Assembly: GCF_030161095.1 (NCBI RefSeq)
Contig: NZ_BSPP01000002.1
Coordinates: 124,001-188,000, forward strand
Source of the DNA: Cypionkella aquatica
GTDB lineage: Bacteria; Pseudomonadota; Alphaproteobacteria; Rhodobacterales; Rhodobacteraceae
DNA: 64,000 nucleotides
Reading direction: 5' to 3'
In this document: positions 8,496 to 17,948 of the stretch, one piece after another
Layout of the letters: each line of letters begins with the position of its first letter
How positions within the stretch are numbered: the stretch's first letter is position 1
The notes under the pieces: model-generated
The model's input: the letters and a program-made list of their open reading frames with translations, nothing else
Database searches by the model: none
What the model was told of the DNA's origin: nothing
Position numbers and translations under genes: made by a program

Positions 8496-9326
8496 ATGGC
8501 CCGCGCAGTTACACCCCGCCGCAAGCTGTTCTTCACGCTCGCCGCCTGGACCGTCGCCCTGCTTATCTTCTTTCCTGTGTTTTGGACGATACTGACCAGC
8601 TTCAAGACCGAGGCCAGTGCCGTGGCCACGCCGCCGCAACTGTTCACAGCCGACTGGACATTGCAGAATTACAGCGATGTCTGGGCGCGCTCGGATTACC
8701 CACGTTTCTTTCTGAACTCGGTGATCATCTCGATCGGCTCGACCTTGCTGGGGCTGATGATCGCCATTCCGGCGGCATGGTCGATGGCCTTTGTTCCGGG
8801 CAAAAAGACCAAAGATCTGCTGATGTGGATGCTGTCGACCAAGATGATGCCTGCGGCGGCAGTGTTGATCCCGATGTATCTGATCTTTCAGAAAACCGGG
8901 TTGTTTGACACTCGCATCGGATTGGTGCTGGCGCTGATGCTGATGAACCTGCCGGTGATCATCTGGATGCTGTACACCTATTTCAAGGAAATCCCCGGTG
9001 AGATCCTTGAGGCCGCCCGGATGGATGGGGCCAGCCTGAAGAACGAGGTCCTGTATATTCTGACGCCGATGGCGGTGCCGGGGATCGCGTCAACCATGCT
9101 GCTGAACATCATTCTGGCGTGGAATGAGGCGTTCTGGACCATCACGCTGACCACGGTAAACGCGGCCCCGCTGTCGGCCTTTATCGCCAGCTTTTCGGCA
9201 CCGCAGGGGCTGTTCTACGCCAAGCTTTCGGCGGCTTCGACAATGGCCATCGCGCCAATTCTGATCATGGGCTGGTTTGGCCAGAAACAACTCGTCCGCG
9301 GGCTGACCTTCGGCGCGGTGAAGTGA
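8496..9326 (+). CDS. smoG: Polyol ABC transporter permease SmoG
   Basis: This 276-residue MalG-like permease is the second half of the polyol channel. It has an N-terminal membrane segment ([19 protein letters not shown]) and about five further ones. The EAA motif is [17 protein letters not shown] at roughly residues 170-186. A CGGAGA site precedes the ATG. It is followed after seven bases by the ATPase gene smoK. Confidence 0.92.
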   Translation: MARAVTPRRKLFFTLAAWTVALLIFFPVFWTILTSFKTEASAVATPPQLFTADWTLQNYSDVWARSDYPRFFLNSVIISIGSTLLGLMIAIPAAWSMAFVPGKKTKDLLMWMLSTKMMPAAAVLIPMYLIFQKTGLFDTRIGLVLALMLMNLPVIIWMLYTYFKEIPGEILEAARMDGASLKNEVLYILTPMAVPGIASTMLLNIILAWNEAFWTITLTTVNAAPLSAFIASFSAPQGLFYAKLSAASTMAIAPILIMGWFGQKQLVRGLTFGAVK

Positions 9327-9333
9327 GGATATC

Positions 9334-10335
9334 ATGGGTAAAATCGTTCTAAAACAAGTCCGCAAATCCTTTGGCGATGTGCATGTGATCCCGTCCGTCG
9401 ATCTGACGATTGAGAATGGCGAATTTGTGGTGTTCGTTGGCCCCTCGGGCTGCGGCAAATCCACCTTGCTGCGCTTGATCGCAGGGTTGGAGGATACCTC
9501 TTCGGGCACCATCGAGATTGACGGCAAGGATGCGACGATGCTGCCGCCCGCCAAGCGTGGGCTGGCGATGGTGTTCCAATCCTACGCTTTGTATCCGCAT
9601 ATGACGGTGCGCAAGAACATCATGTTCCCGCTGAAAATGGCCGGGATGGACCCAGAAGCCGCGACCAAGAAAGCCGATGCTGCGGCCAAGGTGCTGAACC
9701 TGACCAATTACATGGAGCGTAAGCCGGGCCAGCTTTCCGGTGGTCAGCGCCAGCGCGTTGCCATTGGCCGCGCGATTGTGCGCGAACCTGCAGCGTTTCT
9801 GTTTGACGAGCCCTTGTCGAACTTGGATGCGGCGTTGCGCGGCAATATGCGGCTTGAGATCACCGAACTGCACCAGACGCTGAAAACCACGATGATCTAC
9901 GTGACGCATGATCAGGTCGAAGCCATGACCATGGCTGACAAGATCGTGGTGCTGCAGGCGGGCAATATCGAGCAAGTCGGCTCGCCGCTGGAACTCTACA
10001 ACCACCCGGCCAATGCGTTTGTTGCGGGCTTTATCGGCTCGCCCCGGATGAACCTGCTGGAAGGTGCGGATGCGGCAGCCGTTGGTGCCAAGACCATCGG
10101 CGTGCGGCCTGAACACCTAGAGATTTCGACCACGGCGGGGCAGTGGAAGGGTACGGTTGCGGTGGCGGAATTGCTGGGTTCGGATACGTTCCTGCATGTG
10201 AATGTCGAAGGCCACGGCACGATGACGGTGCGCGGCGGCGGTGATGTCAATCTGCGCCACGGCGATACGGTTTATCTGACGCCGCAGGCGGGCAAAACCC
10301 ACCGCTTTGGCCAAGACGGCAAGGCTTTGGTATGA
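9334..10335 (+). CDS. smoK: Polyol ABC transporter ATP-binding protein SmoK
   Basis: This 333-residue ATPase is of the MalK/UgpC type. Walker A is GPSGCGKS at residues 36-43, the Q-loop [13 protein letters not shown] follows, the signature [14 protein letters not shown] begins near 132, and Walker B with D-loop is [12 protein letters not shown] near 155. A C-terminal TOBE/OB regulatory domain ([12 protein letters not shown] onward) completes the MalK architecture. It energises SmoF/SmoG. Its stop overlaps the smoS start as ATGA, indicating translational coupling. Confidence 0.95.
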   Translation: MGKIVLKQVRKSFGDVHVIPSVDLTIENGEFVVFVGPSGCGKSTLLRLIAGLEDTSSGTIEIDGKDATMLPPAKRGLAMVFQSYALYPHMTVRKNIMFPLKMAGMDPEAATKKADAAAKVLNLTNYMERKPGQLSGGQRQRVAIGRAIVREPAAFLFDEPLSNLDAALRGNMRLEITELHQTLKTTMIYVTHDQVEAMTMADKIVVLQAGNIEQVGSPLELYNHPANAFVAGFIGSPRMNLLEGADAAAVGAKTIGVRPEHLEISTTAGQWKGTVAVAELLGSDTFLHVNVEGHGTMTVRGGGDVNLRHGDTVYLTPQAGKTHRFGQDGKALV

Positions 10336-11102
10336 GACTGGCAGGCAAAACCGCTTTGATCACAGGCTCGGCCCGTGGGATAGGGTTGGAGTTTGCACGC
10401 GCCTATATCGCCGAGGGGGCCAAAGTTGCCTTGGCGGATATCAACGCGGATGCCGTCGCCAAAGCTGCCGAAGCCTTGGGGCCGCAGGCGATTGGGGTGG
10501 TGTTGGATGTAACGCAGCAGGTCTCGATTGATGCGGGGTTTGCAGAGGCCATCGCGCGCTTGGGTGGGTTGGATATTCTGGTGAATAACGCGGCTTTGTT
10601 TTCAGCCGCGCCGATTGCCGAGATTTCCCGCGCTGATTATGAACGTCTGTTCGCAGTCAATGTCTCTGGCACGCTCTTTTGTATGCAGGCGGCGGCGCGT
10701 CACATGATTGCTGCTGGAAAAGGTGGCAAAATCATCAATATGGCCAGCCAAGCGGGCCGCCGTGGCGAAGGATTGGTCGCGATATATTGTGCCACTAAAG
10801 CGGCAGTGATCAGCCTGACTCAAAGTGCCGGGCTGGGCTTGATCGCGCATAACATCAACGTCAACGCGATCGCGCCGGGTGTGGTGGATGGCGAACATTG
10901 GGATGGCGTCGATGCCTTCTTCGCCAAATATGAGAACAAGCAGCCCGGGCAGAAAAAGCGCGAAGTGGGTGCGGCTGTGCCGTATGGCCGGATGGGCACC
11001 GCTGCCGATTTGACCGGAATGGCGGTTTTTCTTGCGACCCCCGAGGCTGATTACATCGTCGCGCAATGCTTCGGCGTTGACGGCGGCAACTGGATGGCAT
11101 GA
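10332..11102 (+). CDS. smoS: Sorbitol (L-iditol/galactitol) dehydrogenase, SDR family
   Basis: This 256-residue NAD-dependent short-chain dehydrogenase oxidises sorbitol to fructose. The cofactor loop TGSARGIG lies near residues 11-18, NNAA near 88, and the catalytic Ser/Tyr/Lys set appears as NMASQAGRR followed by YCATK. The central and C-terminal regions closely match what I recall of the R. sphaeroides enzyme ([31 protein letters not shown]). It overlaps both neighbours by four bases (ATGA), so the ATPase, SmoS and MtlK are probably translated together. Confidence 0.93.
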   Translation: MRLAGKTALITGSARGIGLEFARAYIAEGAKVALADINADAVAKAAEALGPQAIGVVLDVTQQVSIDAGFAEAIARLGGLDILVNNAALFSAAPIAEISRADYERLFAVNVSGTLFCMQAAARHMIAAGKGGKIINMASQAGRRGEGLVAIYCATKAAVISLTQSAGLGLIAHNINVNAIAPGVVDGEHWDGVDAFFAKYENKQPGQKKREVGAAVPYGRMGTAADLTGMAVFLATPEADYIVAQCFGVDGGNWMA

Positions 11103-12544
11103 ACATGAACGCATCTTCACAAACAGCAAAACTGCCCGCCTATGACCGCAGCAAGCTGACCCCCGGCATTGTGCATATCGGTCTGGGCAACTTTCACCGC
11201 GCGCATATGGCGGTGTATCTGGATGATCTGTTCGCTCTGGGTCTGGCGCATGATTGGGCTATCTTGGGCGCTGGCGTGCGCGAGGGTGATGCCCGGATGC
11301 GCGACGCGATGTTGGCGCAGGATTGCCTGTCGTCGATCATCGAATTGGACCCGAAAGGCAAATCTGCCCGTCGCATCGGCGCGATGATTGGCTTTATCGA
11401 GGTTCAGCCGGACAACGCCACTTTGATTGCGGCGATGGCCAAGCCCGAGATCCGCATCGTGTCACTGACCGTCACCGAAGGCGGCTATTTCATCGACCCC
11501 GCGACGGGCGCATTTGATCCGACCGCGCCCGATATTGCTGCCGATGCCGCCAATCCGCATCGCACAGCTTTCGGGGCGATCATTGCAGCGCTGAAGGCGC
11601 GGCGCGCGGCGGGTATTGCACCCTTTACAGTGATGTCTTGCGACAATCTTCCCGGCAATGGCCATGTGGCGCAGGCCGCCGTGGTTGGCCTTGCGCGGCT
11701 GTCTGATCCGGCCTTGGCCGATTGGATCGACGCCACTGTGGCTTTCCCAAATGGTATGGTCGACCGGATCACCCCCGCGACCGGCCCGCGCGAGCGCAGT
11801 ATGGCCGCCGCTTTCGGCCTTGGTGATGACCCCGTGCCGGTGACCTGCGAGCCGTTCCGCCAGTGGGTGGTCGAGGATAACTTCCCCGCTGGCCGCCCCC
11901 CCTTGGAGCGCGTCGGCGTGACGTTTTCCAACGATGTGCATGCCTATGAGGCGATGAAAATTCGCATCCTGAACGGCGGCCATGCCACCATCGCGTATCC
12001 CGGCGGGTTGCTGGACATCGAATATGTACACGAGGCGATGGCGCATCCGCTGATCCTTGGCTTTTTGAACAAGCTGGAAACTACCGAGATCATTCCGACG
12101 GTGGCGCCGGTGCCGAACACCAATCTGGTGGATTACTACGCTAAGATCGTCGAGCGGTTCTCGAACCCCGAAGTGGCAGATACCGAGCGGCGGCTATGCC
12201 TTGATGGCTCAAACCGGCAGCCGAAATTCATCGTGCCGCCGTTGCGCGATCGGTTGGCGGCGGGGCAGTCTTGCGATGGTCTGGCGCTGGTGTCGGCGCT
12301 GTGGTGCCGCTATTGCAACGGCTTGTCCGACAAAGGCACGGCGATTGAGCCGAACGATCCGAATTGGGATGCGTTGCAGGCCACCGCCAAGCTGGCGCAG
12401 AAAAATCCGCAGGCTTGGTTGGATCAGCGCACCATCTATGGCGATCTGGCCGACAATCCGGTGTTCCAGACCGCATTTGCCACCCAGCTTGCCCGCGTGC
12501 GCGATGAAGGCTGCGAGGCGGCGCTGCGCGCTTACATCGGCTGA
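11099..12544 (+). CDS. mtlK: Mannitol 2-dehydrogenase
   Basis: This 481-residue polyol-specific long-chain dehydrogenase converts mannitol to fructose with NAD. The N-terminal cofactor domain starts GIVHIGLGNFHRAHM. The catalytic K-x4-N-x2-H motif is visible as KIRILNGGH near residue 285, followed by the alpha-helical C-terminal domain. Length agrees with the R. sphaeroides enzyme. It is the last gene of the smo operon here: a strong hairpin follows, and the xylulokinase and fructokinase genes known from R. sphaeroides are not directly downstream. Confidence 0.93.
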   Translation: MNMNASSQTAKLPAYDRSKLTPGIVHIGLGNFHRAHMAVYLDDLFALGLAHDWAILGAGVREGDARMRDAMLAQDCLSSIIELDPKGKSARRIGAMIGFIEVQPDNATLIAAMAKPEIRIVSLTVTEGGYFIDPATGAFDPTAPDIAADAANPHRTAFGAIIAALKARRAAGIAPFTVMSCDNLPGNGHVAQAAVVGLARLSDPALADWIDATVAFPNGMVDRITPATGPRERSMAAAFGLGDDPVPVTCEPFRQWVVEDNFPAGRPPLERVGVTFSNDVHAYEAMKIRILNGGHATIAYPGGLLDIEYVHEAMAHPLILGFLNKLETTEIIPTVAPVPNTNLVDYYAKIVERFSNPEVADTERRLCLDGSNRQPKFIVPPLRDRLAAGQSCDGLALVSALWCRYCNGLSDKGTAIEPNDPNWDALQATAKLAQKNPQAWLDQRTIYGDLADNPVFQTAFATQLARVRDEGCEAALRAYIG

Positions 12545-12566
12545 TCCCGTATTGAACAGCTGATGT

Positions 12567-12600
12567 GCAGCCGCGCAGACTTCCCCGGACGCGCGGCTGC
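12567..12600 (+). terminator. Hairpin after mtlK
   Basis: GCAGCCGCGC (12567-12576) pairs perfectly with GCGCGGCTGC (12591-12600) around a 14-base loop, 23 bases after the mtlK stop. The downstream tract is pyrimidine-rich rather than a pure T run. It is the probable end of the polyol operon. Confidence 0.65.
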
Positions 12601-12662
12601 CCTTATCTCTGTCTTAACAAAAAGCATCGCGGGATCATCCGGCAGTGCTTCAGGAGACAGAT

Positions 12663-13688
12663 ATGACGTATGAATTGGGCCTTGATACCTTTGGCGACGT
12701 GACGGTTGATGCCAATGGCCAGCAAAAACCGATGGATCAGGTAATCCGCGATGTGGTTGAAGAGGCCGTGGTTGCCGATCAGGCAGGCGTGCATTTCATT
12801 GGCCTTGGCGAGCATCACCGTCCCGATTTCGCAATCTCGGCGCCCGAGGTCATCTTGGCTGCGATTGCCGGGCGCACCAGCAAAATCCATCTTGGGACGG
12901 CTGTCACAGTATTGTCGTCGGATGATCCGATCCGGGTGTTTCAACGCTTTTCGACGCTGAATGCGATCTCAAACGGCCGGGCCGAGGTGATTTTGGGCCG
13001 GGGCAGCTTTACCGAAAGCTATCCGTTGTTCGGCTATGCGATGGATGATTACAAGCTGTTGTTCGAGGAAAAGCTGGATATCTTCGCCAAACTGGTGCGC
13101 GAACCCAGTTTGACTTGGTCTGGGCAAACCCGGACTGCGTTGAACAATCAGATCGTCTATCCGCCAACCGCAAAGCCGCTGACCACTTGGGTCGGCGTGG
13201 GCGGTTCCCCGGAATCTGTGGTGCGGGTAGTGCGGCAGGATTTGCAACTGATGCTGGCGATCATTGGCGGCGATCCGCGGCGGTTTTTGCCTTATATCGA
13301 CCTTTATCATCGGGCGGTGGATCAGCTGGGTAGAACCGTCCGACCGATTGGGATTCACTCGCCGGGCTTTGTGGCCGAGACGGATGAGGCCGCTCAGGAA
13401 GCGCTTTGGCCGCATTACCAGACCATGTTTGGTCGTTTGGGGCGCGAACGTGGTTGGCCGCCGACAACCAAAGAACGGTTCTTGGAAGAGGTGCATCATG
13501 GCTCGCTTTATGTAGGCTCGCCGGAAACCGTGGCGAAAAAGATTGCGGGCGCGATGCGGGATCTGAAAATCCAACGCTTTGACATGAAATACGCCACCGG
13601 GCCGCAACCGCATGATCAGTTGCTGAAATGCATCCAGCTTTATGGCGAGAAAGTTATCCCAATGGTGCACGATCTGCTGGCTGCCTAG
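12663..13688 (+). CDS. LLM class flavin-dependent oxidoreductase
   Basis: This 341-residue luciferase-like monooxygenase is related to the group typified by Agrobacterium Atu2307. The N-terminal MTYELGLDTFGD and the block GLGEHHRPDFAISAPEV are characteristic, and the TIM-barrel architecture with the RAEVILGRGSF strand is preserved. The ATG at 12663 follows AGGAGACAG. It uses reduced flavin supplied by a partner, and its substrate is unknown. It is flanked by terminators on both sides and so appears to be a single-gene transcript unrelated to the polyol operon. Confidence 0.85.
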   Translation: MTYELGLDTFGDVTVDANGQQKPMDQVIRDVVEEAVVADQAGVHFIGLGEHHRPDFAISAPEVILAAIAGRTSKIHLGTAVTVLSSDDPIRVFQRFSTLNAISNGRAEVILGRGSFTESYPLFGYAMDDYKLLFEEKLDIFAKLVREPSLTWSGQTRTALNNQIVYPPTAKPLTTWVGVGGSPESVVRVVRQDLQLMLAIIGGDPRRFLPYIDLYHRAVDQLGRTVRPIGIHSPGFVAETDEAAQEALWPHYQTMFGRLGRERGWPPTTKERFLEEVHHGSLYVGSPETVAKKIAGAMRDLKIQRFDMKYATGPQPHDQLLKCIQLYGEKVIPMVHDLLAA

Positions 13689-13725
13689 TCGTCCAGCTAG
13701 TCGTCCAGCAAGATTATAGCGCGAG

Positions 13726-13757
13726 AAAGCGGCGGCAGCACATCTTGCCGCCGCTTT
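13726..13757 (+). terminator. Hairpin after the LLM oxidoreductase gene
   Basis: AAAGCGGCGGCA (13726-13737) pairs perfectly with TGCCGCCGCTTT (13746-13757) across an 8-base loop. A 12-bp tandem duplication (TAGTCGTCCAGC twice, 13686-13709) lies just upstream and begins with the stop codon itself. The remaining stretch to 13996 holds nothing recognisable apart from the presumed promoter of the next gene. Confidence 0.75.
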
Positions 13758-13996
13758 GCTACCCGGCGAGGTCCGTCGCGGAAGCCATCGCAATGCCCAG
13801 ATTTATGCGTAAGTTCACCGCAATATGCGCGCAACTTTAAGTTTAGACCGTCGGCGCTGGCGTGCCTGCGTCGCCCGTTTTGGCGATTCGATTACGGGTT
13901 TCTTAAGCATTTGAGGGTCTGATCAGGTTTGGCGGATTCACGCCGCGTCGTTTTGCGTTGGGTTGAATAGGTCGGCGTTTGGGCCGGAGGGTTGCG

Positions 13997-14665
13997 ATGA
14001 TTGTGCCATGTATACTGGCAATTTCTGGATTGGTCGGGCTGGTTTCGGCAATTGCCCTGCCGGGTTTGCAAGATTGGGTCATGCTGGCGGGGCCGGTTCT
14101 ACTGGCAAGCCTGTGGCTGCTGCAGCGCGCGCACGCGCGACGTGGCGTGGCACAGCGCGATTTAGAACACGGACGCAATACCCATTCTGCGCAAGATGCA
14201 AAACCAACCCGTCGAAGGCTGTTTGGGCGCCCAAAACCCAAGTTATTTGCGGGCCCGCAATCCAAACAGAAATATGTGGTGATTGACGGTTCCAATGTGA
14301 TGCATTGGAAGGATGGCGTGCCGCAGATTGAGGCGGTGCAGGCGGTGGTCGACAGGCTGCGGTTTGCAGGTTATGCGCCCGGCGTGGTGTTCGATGCCAA
14401 CGCGGGTTACAAGCTGGCGGGGAAGTATCGGCACGATTACGCCCTCGGCAAACTATTGGGATTGCCCGCTGATCAGGTCATGGTCGTCGACAAAGGCACC
14501 CCGGCCGATCCGGTTATTCTTGCCTCGGCCAAGGCGTTGGGCGCGCGGATTGTCAGCAATGATCGCTTCCGCGACTGGCGCACCGCACATCCCGAGGTGG
14601 CCGCCCCCGGCCATGTGATCGCGGGCGGGTATCGAGATGGACAGCTTTGGCTGGATATGGCCTAA
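13997..14665 (+). CDS. Membrane-anchored NYN/Zc3h12a-type ribonuclease domain protein
   Basis: This 222-residue protein has two N-terminal hydrophobic segments (residues 3-22 and 27-43), a basic linker, and a PIN-like nuclease domain from about residue 92 to the end. The acidic residues expected at the metal site are visible in YVVIDGSNVMHW (D97), VVFDANAGY and SNDRFRDW. This matches the RNase_Zc3h12a/NYN family. The ATG at 13997 has an AGGG site. A TTG 18 bases upstream is possible. The expected activity is Mg-dependent endoribonuclease, here tethered to the inner membrane. RNA targets are unknown. Confidence 0.75.
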   Translation: MIVPCILAISGLVGLVSAIALPGLQDWVMLAGPVLLASLWLLQRAHARRGVAQRDLEHGRNTHSAQDAKPTRRRLFGRPKPKLFAGPQSKQKYVVIDGSNVMHWKDGVPQIEAVQAVVDRLRFAGYAPGVVFDANAGYKLAGKYRHDYALGKLLGLPADQVMVVDKGTPADPVILASAKALGARIVSNDRFRDWRTAHPEVAAPGHVIAGGYRDGQLWLDMA

Positions 14666-14784
14666 AACGTCAGCAGCTTTCTGGCCACCCCTGCCAGCCG
14701 CTGTGCGCGCGGGCGTTGCAGCGATTGCATTTCCGCCCCCCTCGGACTATCTGACGATAGACCGATGTTACCGCAGGACACGCG

Positions 14785-15699
14785 ATGAACTGGATTTCCA
14801 ACTACGTCCGCCCGAAGATCAACTCGTTGTTTTCGCGCCGCGAGGTGCCCGAGAACCTTTGGACGAAATGCCCGGAATGTGGAACCATGCTGTTTCACCG
14901 CGAACTTGCGGCGAATTTGAACGTTTGCACCTCGTGCGAGCATCATATGGCGATCAGCCCGCGTGATCGGTTTACCGGGCTGTTCGATGTCGGCGTGTTT
15001 GTCGAAGTGAAAGTGCCGGAGCCTGTCGTTGATCCCCTGCAATTCCGCGATCAGAAAAAATACCCGGATCGTCTGAAAACGGCGCAGAAGGCGACGGGCG
15101 AGCGCGAGGCGATGTTGGTTGCCGAAGGTGAGGTTGGCCGCACGCCGATCATCGCTGTGGCGCAGGATTTCAGCTTCATGGCAGGCTCGATGGGGATGTA
15201 TGTCGGCAATGCCATCATCGCCGCGGCGCAGCGCGCGGTGGCAACCAAACGACCGTTGGTGCTGTTCTCGGCGGCCGGGGGCGCTCGCATGCAGGAAGGC
15301 ATCCTGAGCCTGATGCAGATGCCGCGCACGACCGTTGCGGTGCAGATGCTGAAAGAGGCGGGTCTGCCCTACATCGTGGTTTTGACGCATCCGACCACCG
15401 GCGGCGTAACGGCGTCTTATGCGATGCTGGGCGATGTGCAGATTGCCGAACCCAATGCGCTGATCTGTTTCGCAGGGCCGCGGGTTATTGAACAAACGAT
15501 CCGCGAAAAGCTGCCCGAAGGTTTCCAGCGCGCGGAATATCTGCTCGACCATGGTATGCTGGACCGCGTGACGCATCGCAAAGCCCTGCGCGAAGAGTTG
15601 GTGACGATCTTGCGCATGCTGATGCGGCAAAGTCCGGCAGTGAAGGGCGATCTGCCGCCCCCGGGCGAGATCGCCGAGGCAGCCGAGGCCAAAGCGTGA
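14785..15699 (+). CDS. accD: Acetyl-CoA carboxylase carboxyltransferase subunit beta
   Basis: This 304-residue subunit carries the N-terminal zinc ribbon (C29, C32, C48, C51) that distinguishes AccD, followed by the crotonase-like carboxyltransferase fold with [15 protein letters not shown] near residue 170 and [14 protein letters not shown]. With AccA it transfers carboxyl from biotin to acetyl-CoA, giving malonyl-CoA for fatty acid synthesis. It overlaps folC by four bases (GTGA), the accD-folC pairing common in proteobacteria. Confidence 0.97.
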   Translation: MNWISNYVRPKINSLFSRREVPENLWTKCPECGTMLFHRELAANLNVCTSCEHHMAISPRDRFTGLFDVGVFVEVKVPEPVVDPLQFRDQKKYPDRLKTAQKATGEREAMLVAEGEVGRTPIIAVAQDFSFMAGSMGMYVGNAIIAAAQRAVATKRPLVLFSAAGGARMQEGILSLMQMPRTTVAVQMLKEAGLPYIVVLTHPTTGGVTASYAMLGDVQIAEPNALICFAGPRVIEQTIREKLPEGFQRAEYLLDHGMLDRVTHRKALREELVTILRMLMRQSPAVKGDLPPPGEIAEAAEAKA

Positions 15700-16961
15700 G
15701 CTCTGACGCCGTTCTGGAGCGGATGATGTCGTTGCATCCCAAGGTGATCGACCTTGTGATGGATCGGGTTGAACGGCTGTTGGCCGCTTTGGGCAACCCC
15801 GAACGCCGCGTGCCGCCAGTGATCCACATTGCCGGGACCAATGGCAAAGGCAGCACTCAGGCGATGATCCGCGCCGGGCTTGAGGCGGGCGGCAGTCTGG
15901 TGCATGCCTATACCTCGCCGCATCTGGCGCGGTTTCATGAGCGGATCCGGCTTGCGGGTGAGCTGATCTCGGAACAAGCGCTGACCGATTTGCTGGACGA
16001 ATGTGTGATCGCAAACGGCCCGGATGAAATCACGTTTTTTGAGATTACCACCTGCGCGGCGTTCCTCGCGTTCAGCCGCGTGCACGCGGATTATACCTTG
16101 CTGGAGGTTGGTCTTGGCGGGCGGCTTGATGCGACCAATGTGGTGGCAAACCCGGTGTTGACGGTGATCACACCGGTGTCGATCGACCATCAGCAATATC
16201 TGGGCGAAACCTTGGCCGAGATTGCGGGCGAAAAGGCCGGGATTATCAAGCGCGGCGTGCCTTGCGTTATTGGCCCGCAAGATGGCGCCGGGATGGCGGT
16301 GATCGAAGCTCGGGCGGCGCGGCTGGGCAGCCCGGTGTTGGCCTTTGGTCAGCAATGGAGCGCTTGGGAAGAACGCGGGCGGCTGGTTTATCAGGACGAA
16401 AATGGCCTTCTTGATCTTCCATTGCCGAACCTGCCGGGGCCGTTTCAGATCCAGAATGCGGGCGCTGCGATTGCGGCTTTGCGGGCGTTGGGCAAGGATG
16501 CGGCGGCGTGCGAGGCGGCGGTGACCAAAGCCTTCTGGCCCGCGCGGATGCAGCGGCTGCGGGTCGGGCCACTGGTCGAGTCTGCGCCGGGCGTGGAATT
16601 GTGGCTGGATGGCGGGCACAACCCGGCTGGCGGGGCTGCCGTGGCGGCCACTTTGGCGCGGATGCCAGAACGCGAAACCCATTTGATCTGCGGCATGCTG
16701 AACACAAAAGATGTGCGCGGCTATATGGCACCGCTGGCGTCTCAGGTGACCCGTCTGCATGCTGTGTCTATCCCGGGTGAAAAGAACACATTGCCGGCTG
16801 AAGAAACCCGCGATGCTGCGGCTGCGGTGGGCATGGATGCGGTGGTCGCCGCTTCGGTTGCGCAGGCTTTGGCCGCAATCGCAGCGGCCTCGCCTCATGC
16901 GCGGGTGCTGATTTGTGGCTCGTTGTATCTGGCGGGCGGCGTTCTGCGCGAGAACAGCTAG
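15696..16961 (+). CDS. folC: Bifunctional dihydrofolate synthase / folylpolyglutamate synthase
   Basis: This 421-residue Mur-ligase-type enzyme adds glutamate to dihydropteroate and then to folate. The ATP loop is GTNGKGS at residues 47-53. The folate-family stretch [14 protein letters not shown] and the Mur-ligase central block [15 protein letters not shown] follow, and DGGHNPAG marks the C-terminal domain. GTG is the start, embedded in the accD stop. The gene converges with tetR and their stop codons share the same CTAG. Confidence 0.95.
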   Translation: MSSDAVLERMMSLHPKVIDLVMDRVERLLAALGNPERRVPPVIHIAGTNGKGSTQAMIRAGLEAGGSLVHAYTSPHLARFHERIRLAGELISEQALTDLLDECVIANGPDEITFFEITTCAAFLAFSRVHADYTLLEVGLGGRLDATNVVANPVLTVITPVSIDHQQYLGETLAEIAGEKAGIIKRGVPCVIGPQDGAGMAVIEARAARLGSPVLAFGQQWSAWEERGRLVYQDENGLLDLPLPNLPGPFQIQNAGAAIAALRALGKDAAACEAAVTKAFWPARMQRLRVGPLVESAPGVELWLDGGHNPAGGAAVAATLARMPERETHLICGMLNTKDVRGYMAPLASQVTRLHAVSIPGEKNTLPAEETRDAAAAVGMDAVVAASVAQALAAIAAASPHARVLICGSLYLAGGVLRENS

Positions 16962-17581
16962 GTTTTCGCCCCATAGCGCGCCATGAACATCGACACCGCC
17001 CCCTCAATCACGCGGGTGGTGTCGGCTTTGGTGCAGCAGGGCTGCGGCGTGAAGATCACCCTATCCTGAATATCCACTTTGCAAAGCTGCGCGAATTGGG
17101 CGGCGGCAAAGGGAATGTCGTCGATCACCAATTCGCCGCGTTCAGTCGCGCAGCGCAGGGCTTCAGCGATCCGGTCTTTCACCAGTTTCGGCCCCGAGTG
17201 GTAGAATTCGTGCGCGACGGCGGGAAAATTCTCTGATTCTGCGACGGCAATGCGGAAGATGCGCTGACCGAAATCCGACAGCATAAAAGCGGTGATCCGC
17301 TGCGCCGCCACGCGCAAAACCACGTCAATCGGCGCATCGCGGTCAATGTCGGATTCGGCATCGGCGGCTTGACGGCGACATTCGGCGCTGGCGATTTCAA
17401 GGAAAAGCAGGCGTTTATCGGGGAAATAGGCGTAAAGCGTGGCTTTCGACACCCCAGCTTCGCGCGCGATATCATCAACAGAGGCGCGCTCGAACCCGTC
17501 GCGCATGAACACGATGCGCGCGCCTTCCAGCACTTGATCGAACTTGCGACCTTTGACGATCAGTTGCGGCTTGGCAGTCAT
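16958..17581 (-). CDS. TetR family transcriptional regulator
   Basis: This 207-residue regulator has an N-terminal helix-turn-helix at residues 34-55 (SVDDIAREAGVSKATLYAYF) and a TetR_C-type ligand domain (SDFGQRIFRIAVAESENFP...). It is the second gene of a minus-strand pair behind a tiny secreted-protein gene, and the region upstream of that gene holds three copies of a TGAAC-N6-GTTCA palindrome, so autoregulation is likely. The ligand is unknown; such proteins usually control efflux or envelope functions. Confidence 0.88.
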   Translation of the reverse strand: MTAKPQLIVKGRKFDQVLEGARIVFMRDGFERASVDDIAREAGVSKATLYAYFPDKRLLFLEIASAECRRQAADAESDIDRDAPIDVVLRVAAQRITAFMLSDFGQRIFRIAVAESENFPAVAHEFYHSGPKLVKDRIAEALRCATERGELVIDDIPFAAAQFAQLCKVDIQDRVIFTPQPCCTKADTTRVIEGAVSMFMARYGAKT

Positions 17582-17637
17582 GCTGTCCCCCTTGGCGCTA
17601 GTCTACAGCGGCCAAAGGGGGGCGGGCAAGCGGTTGG

Positions 17638-17790
17638 TCACTTGTTGGGCTGGATGGCATTTTGCGCCGAGATCGTGGTGGTGCTGGGCGGGAAGGTCAG
17701 GTCGGGCAGATTGACGTTCATCGAGAAGGCAGAGGCTTGGGTGGCGGCGGCAAGCGAAAGCAACAGGGCAGCAGCAAAGCGGGTCATCAT
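17638..17790 (-). CDS. Small secreted protein of 50 residues, upstream of tetR
   Basis: This short minus-strand reading frame starts at the ATG at 17790 (a second ATG follows directly) and has an AGGAA site. Residues 1-21 form a clean signal peptide (MMTRFAAALLLSLAAATQASA), leaving a mature peptide of about 29 residues rich in Pro, Thr and Asn. It ends 56 bases before the tetR start and shares its promoter region. No family is recognised. The signal peptide, ribosome site and operator placement make it a probable real gene rather than chance. Confidence 0.6.
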   Translation of the reverse strand: MMTRFAAALLLSLAAATQASAFSMNVNLPDLTFPPSTTTISAQNAIQPNK

Positions 17791-17804
17791 GGGTTCCTTT
17801 GTTT

Positions 17805-17879
17805 TGAACTGAACGGTTCAGATATGTAAATGAACCGATTCGTTCAGTTTGGCAAGAGTATTTTGAACTGTTGAGTTCA
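17805..17879 (-). promoter_or_regulatory. Triple palindromic operator, TGAAC-N6-GTTCA
   Basis: Three 16-bp sites with the same arms occur at 17805-17820, 17831-17846 and 17864-17879. The third has perfect 6-bp arms TGAACT/AGTTCA, and the first contains the perfect 13-mer CTGAACGGTTCAG. They lie directly upstream of the small secreted-protein/tetR pair and are the obvious candidates for TetR binding. Confidence 0.75.
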
Positions 17880-17920
17880 GATTCAGTTTTGGACTTGGCA
17901 ATCCTTGAGGTTTGCGCATA

Positions 17921-17937
17921 TTTAGAATGATTCCAGA
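17921..17937 (+). promoter_or_regulatory. Irr-box / iron control element upstream of mbfA
   Basis: TTTAGAA-TGA-TTCCAGA matches the rhizobial iron control element TTTAGAA-N3-TTCTAAA at 12 of 14 fixed positions. It lies 11 bases upstream of the mbfA ATG, next to its GAGG site. In rhizobia and Agrobacterium, Irr represses mbfA through such a box under low iron. Confidence 0.65.
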
Positions 17938-17948
17938 TTGAGGTGAGC

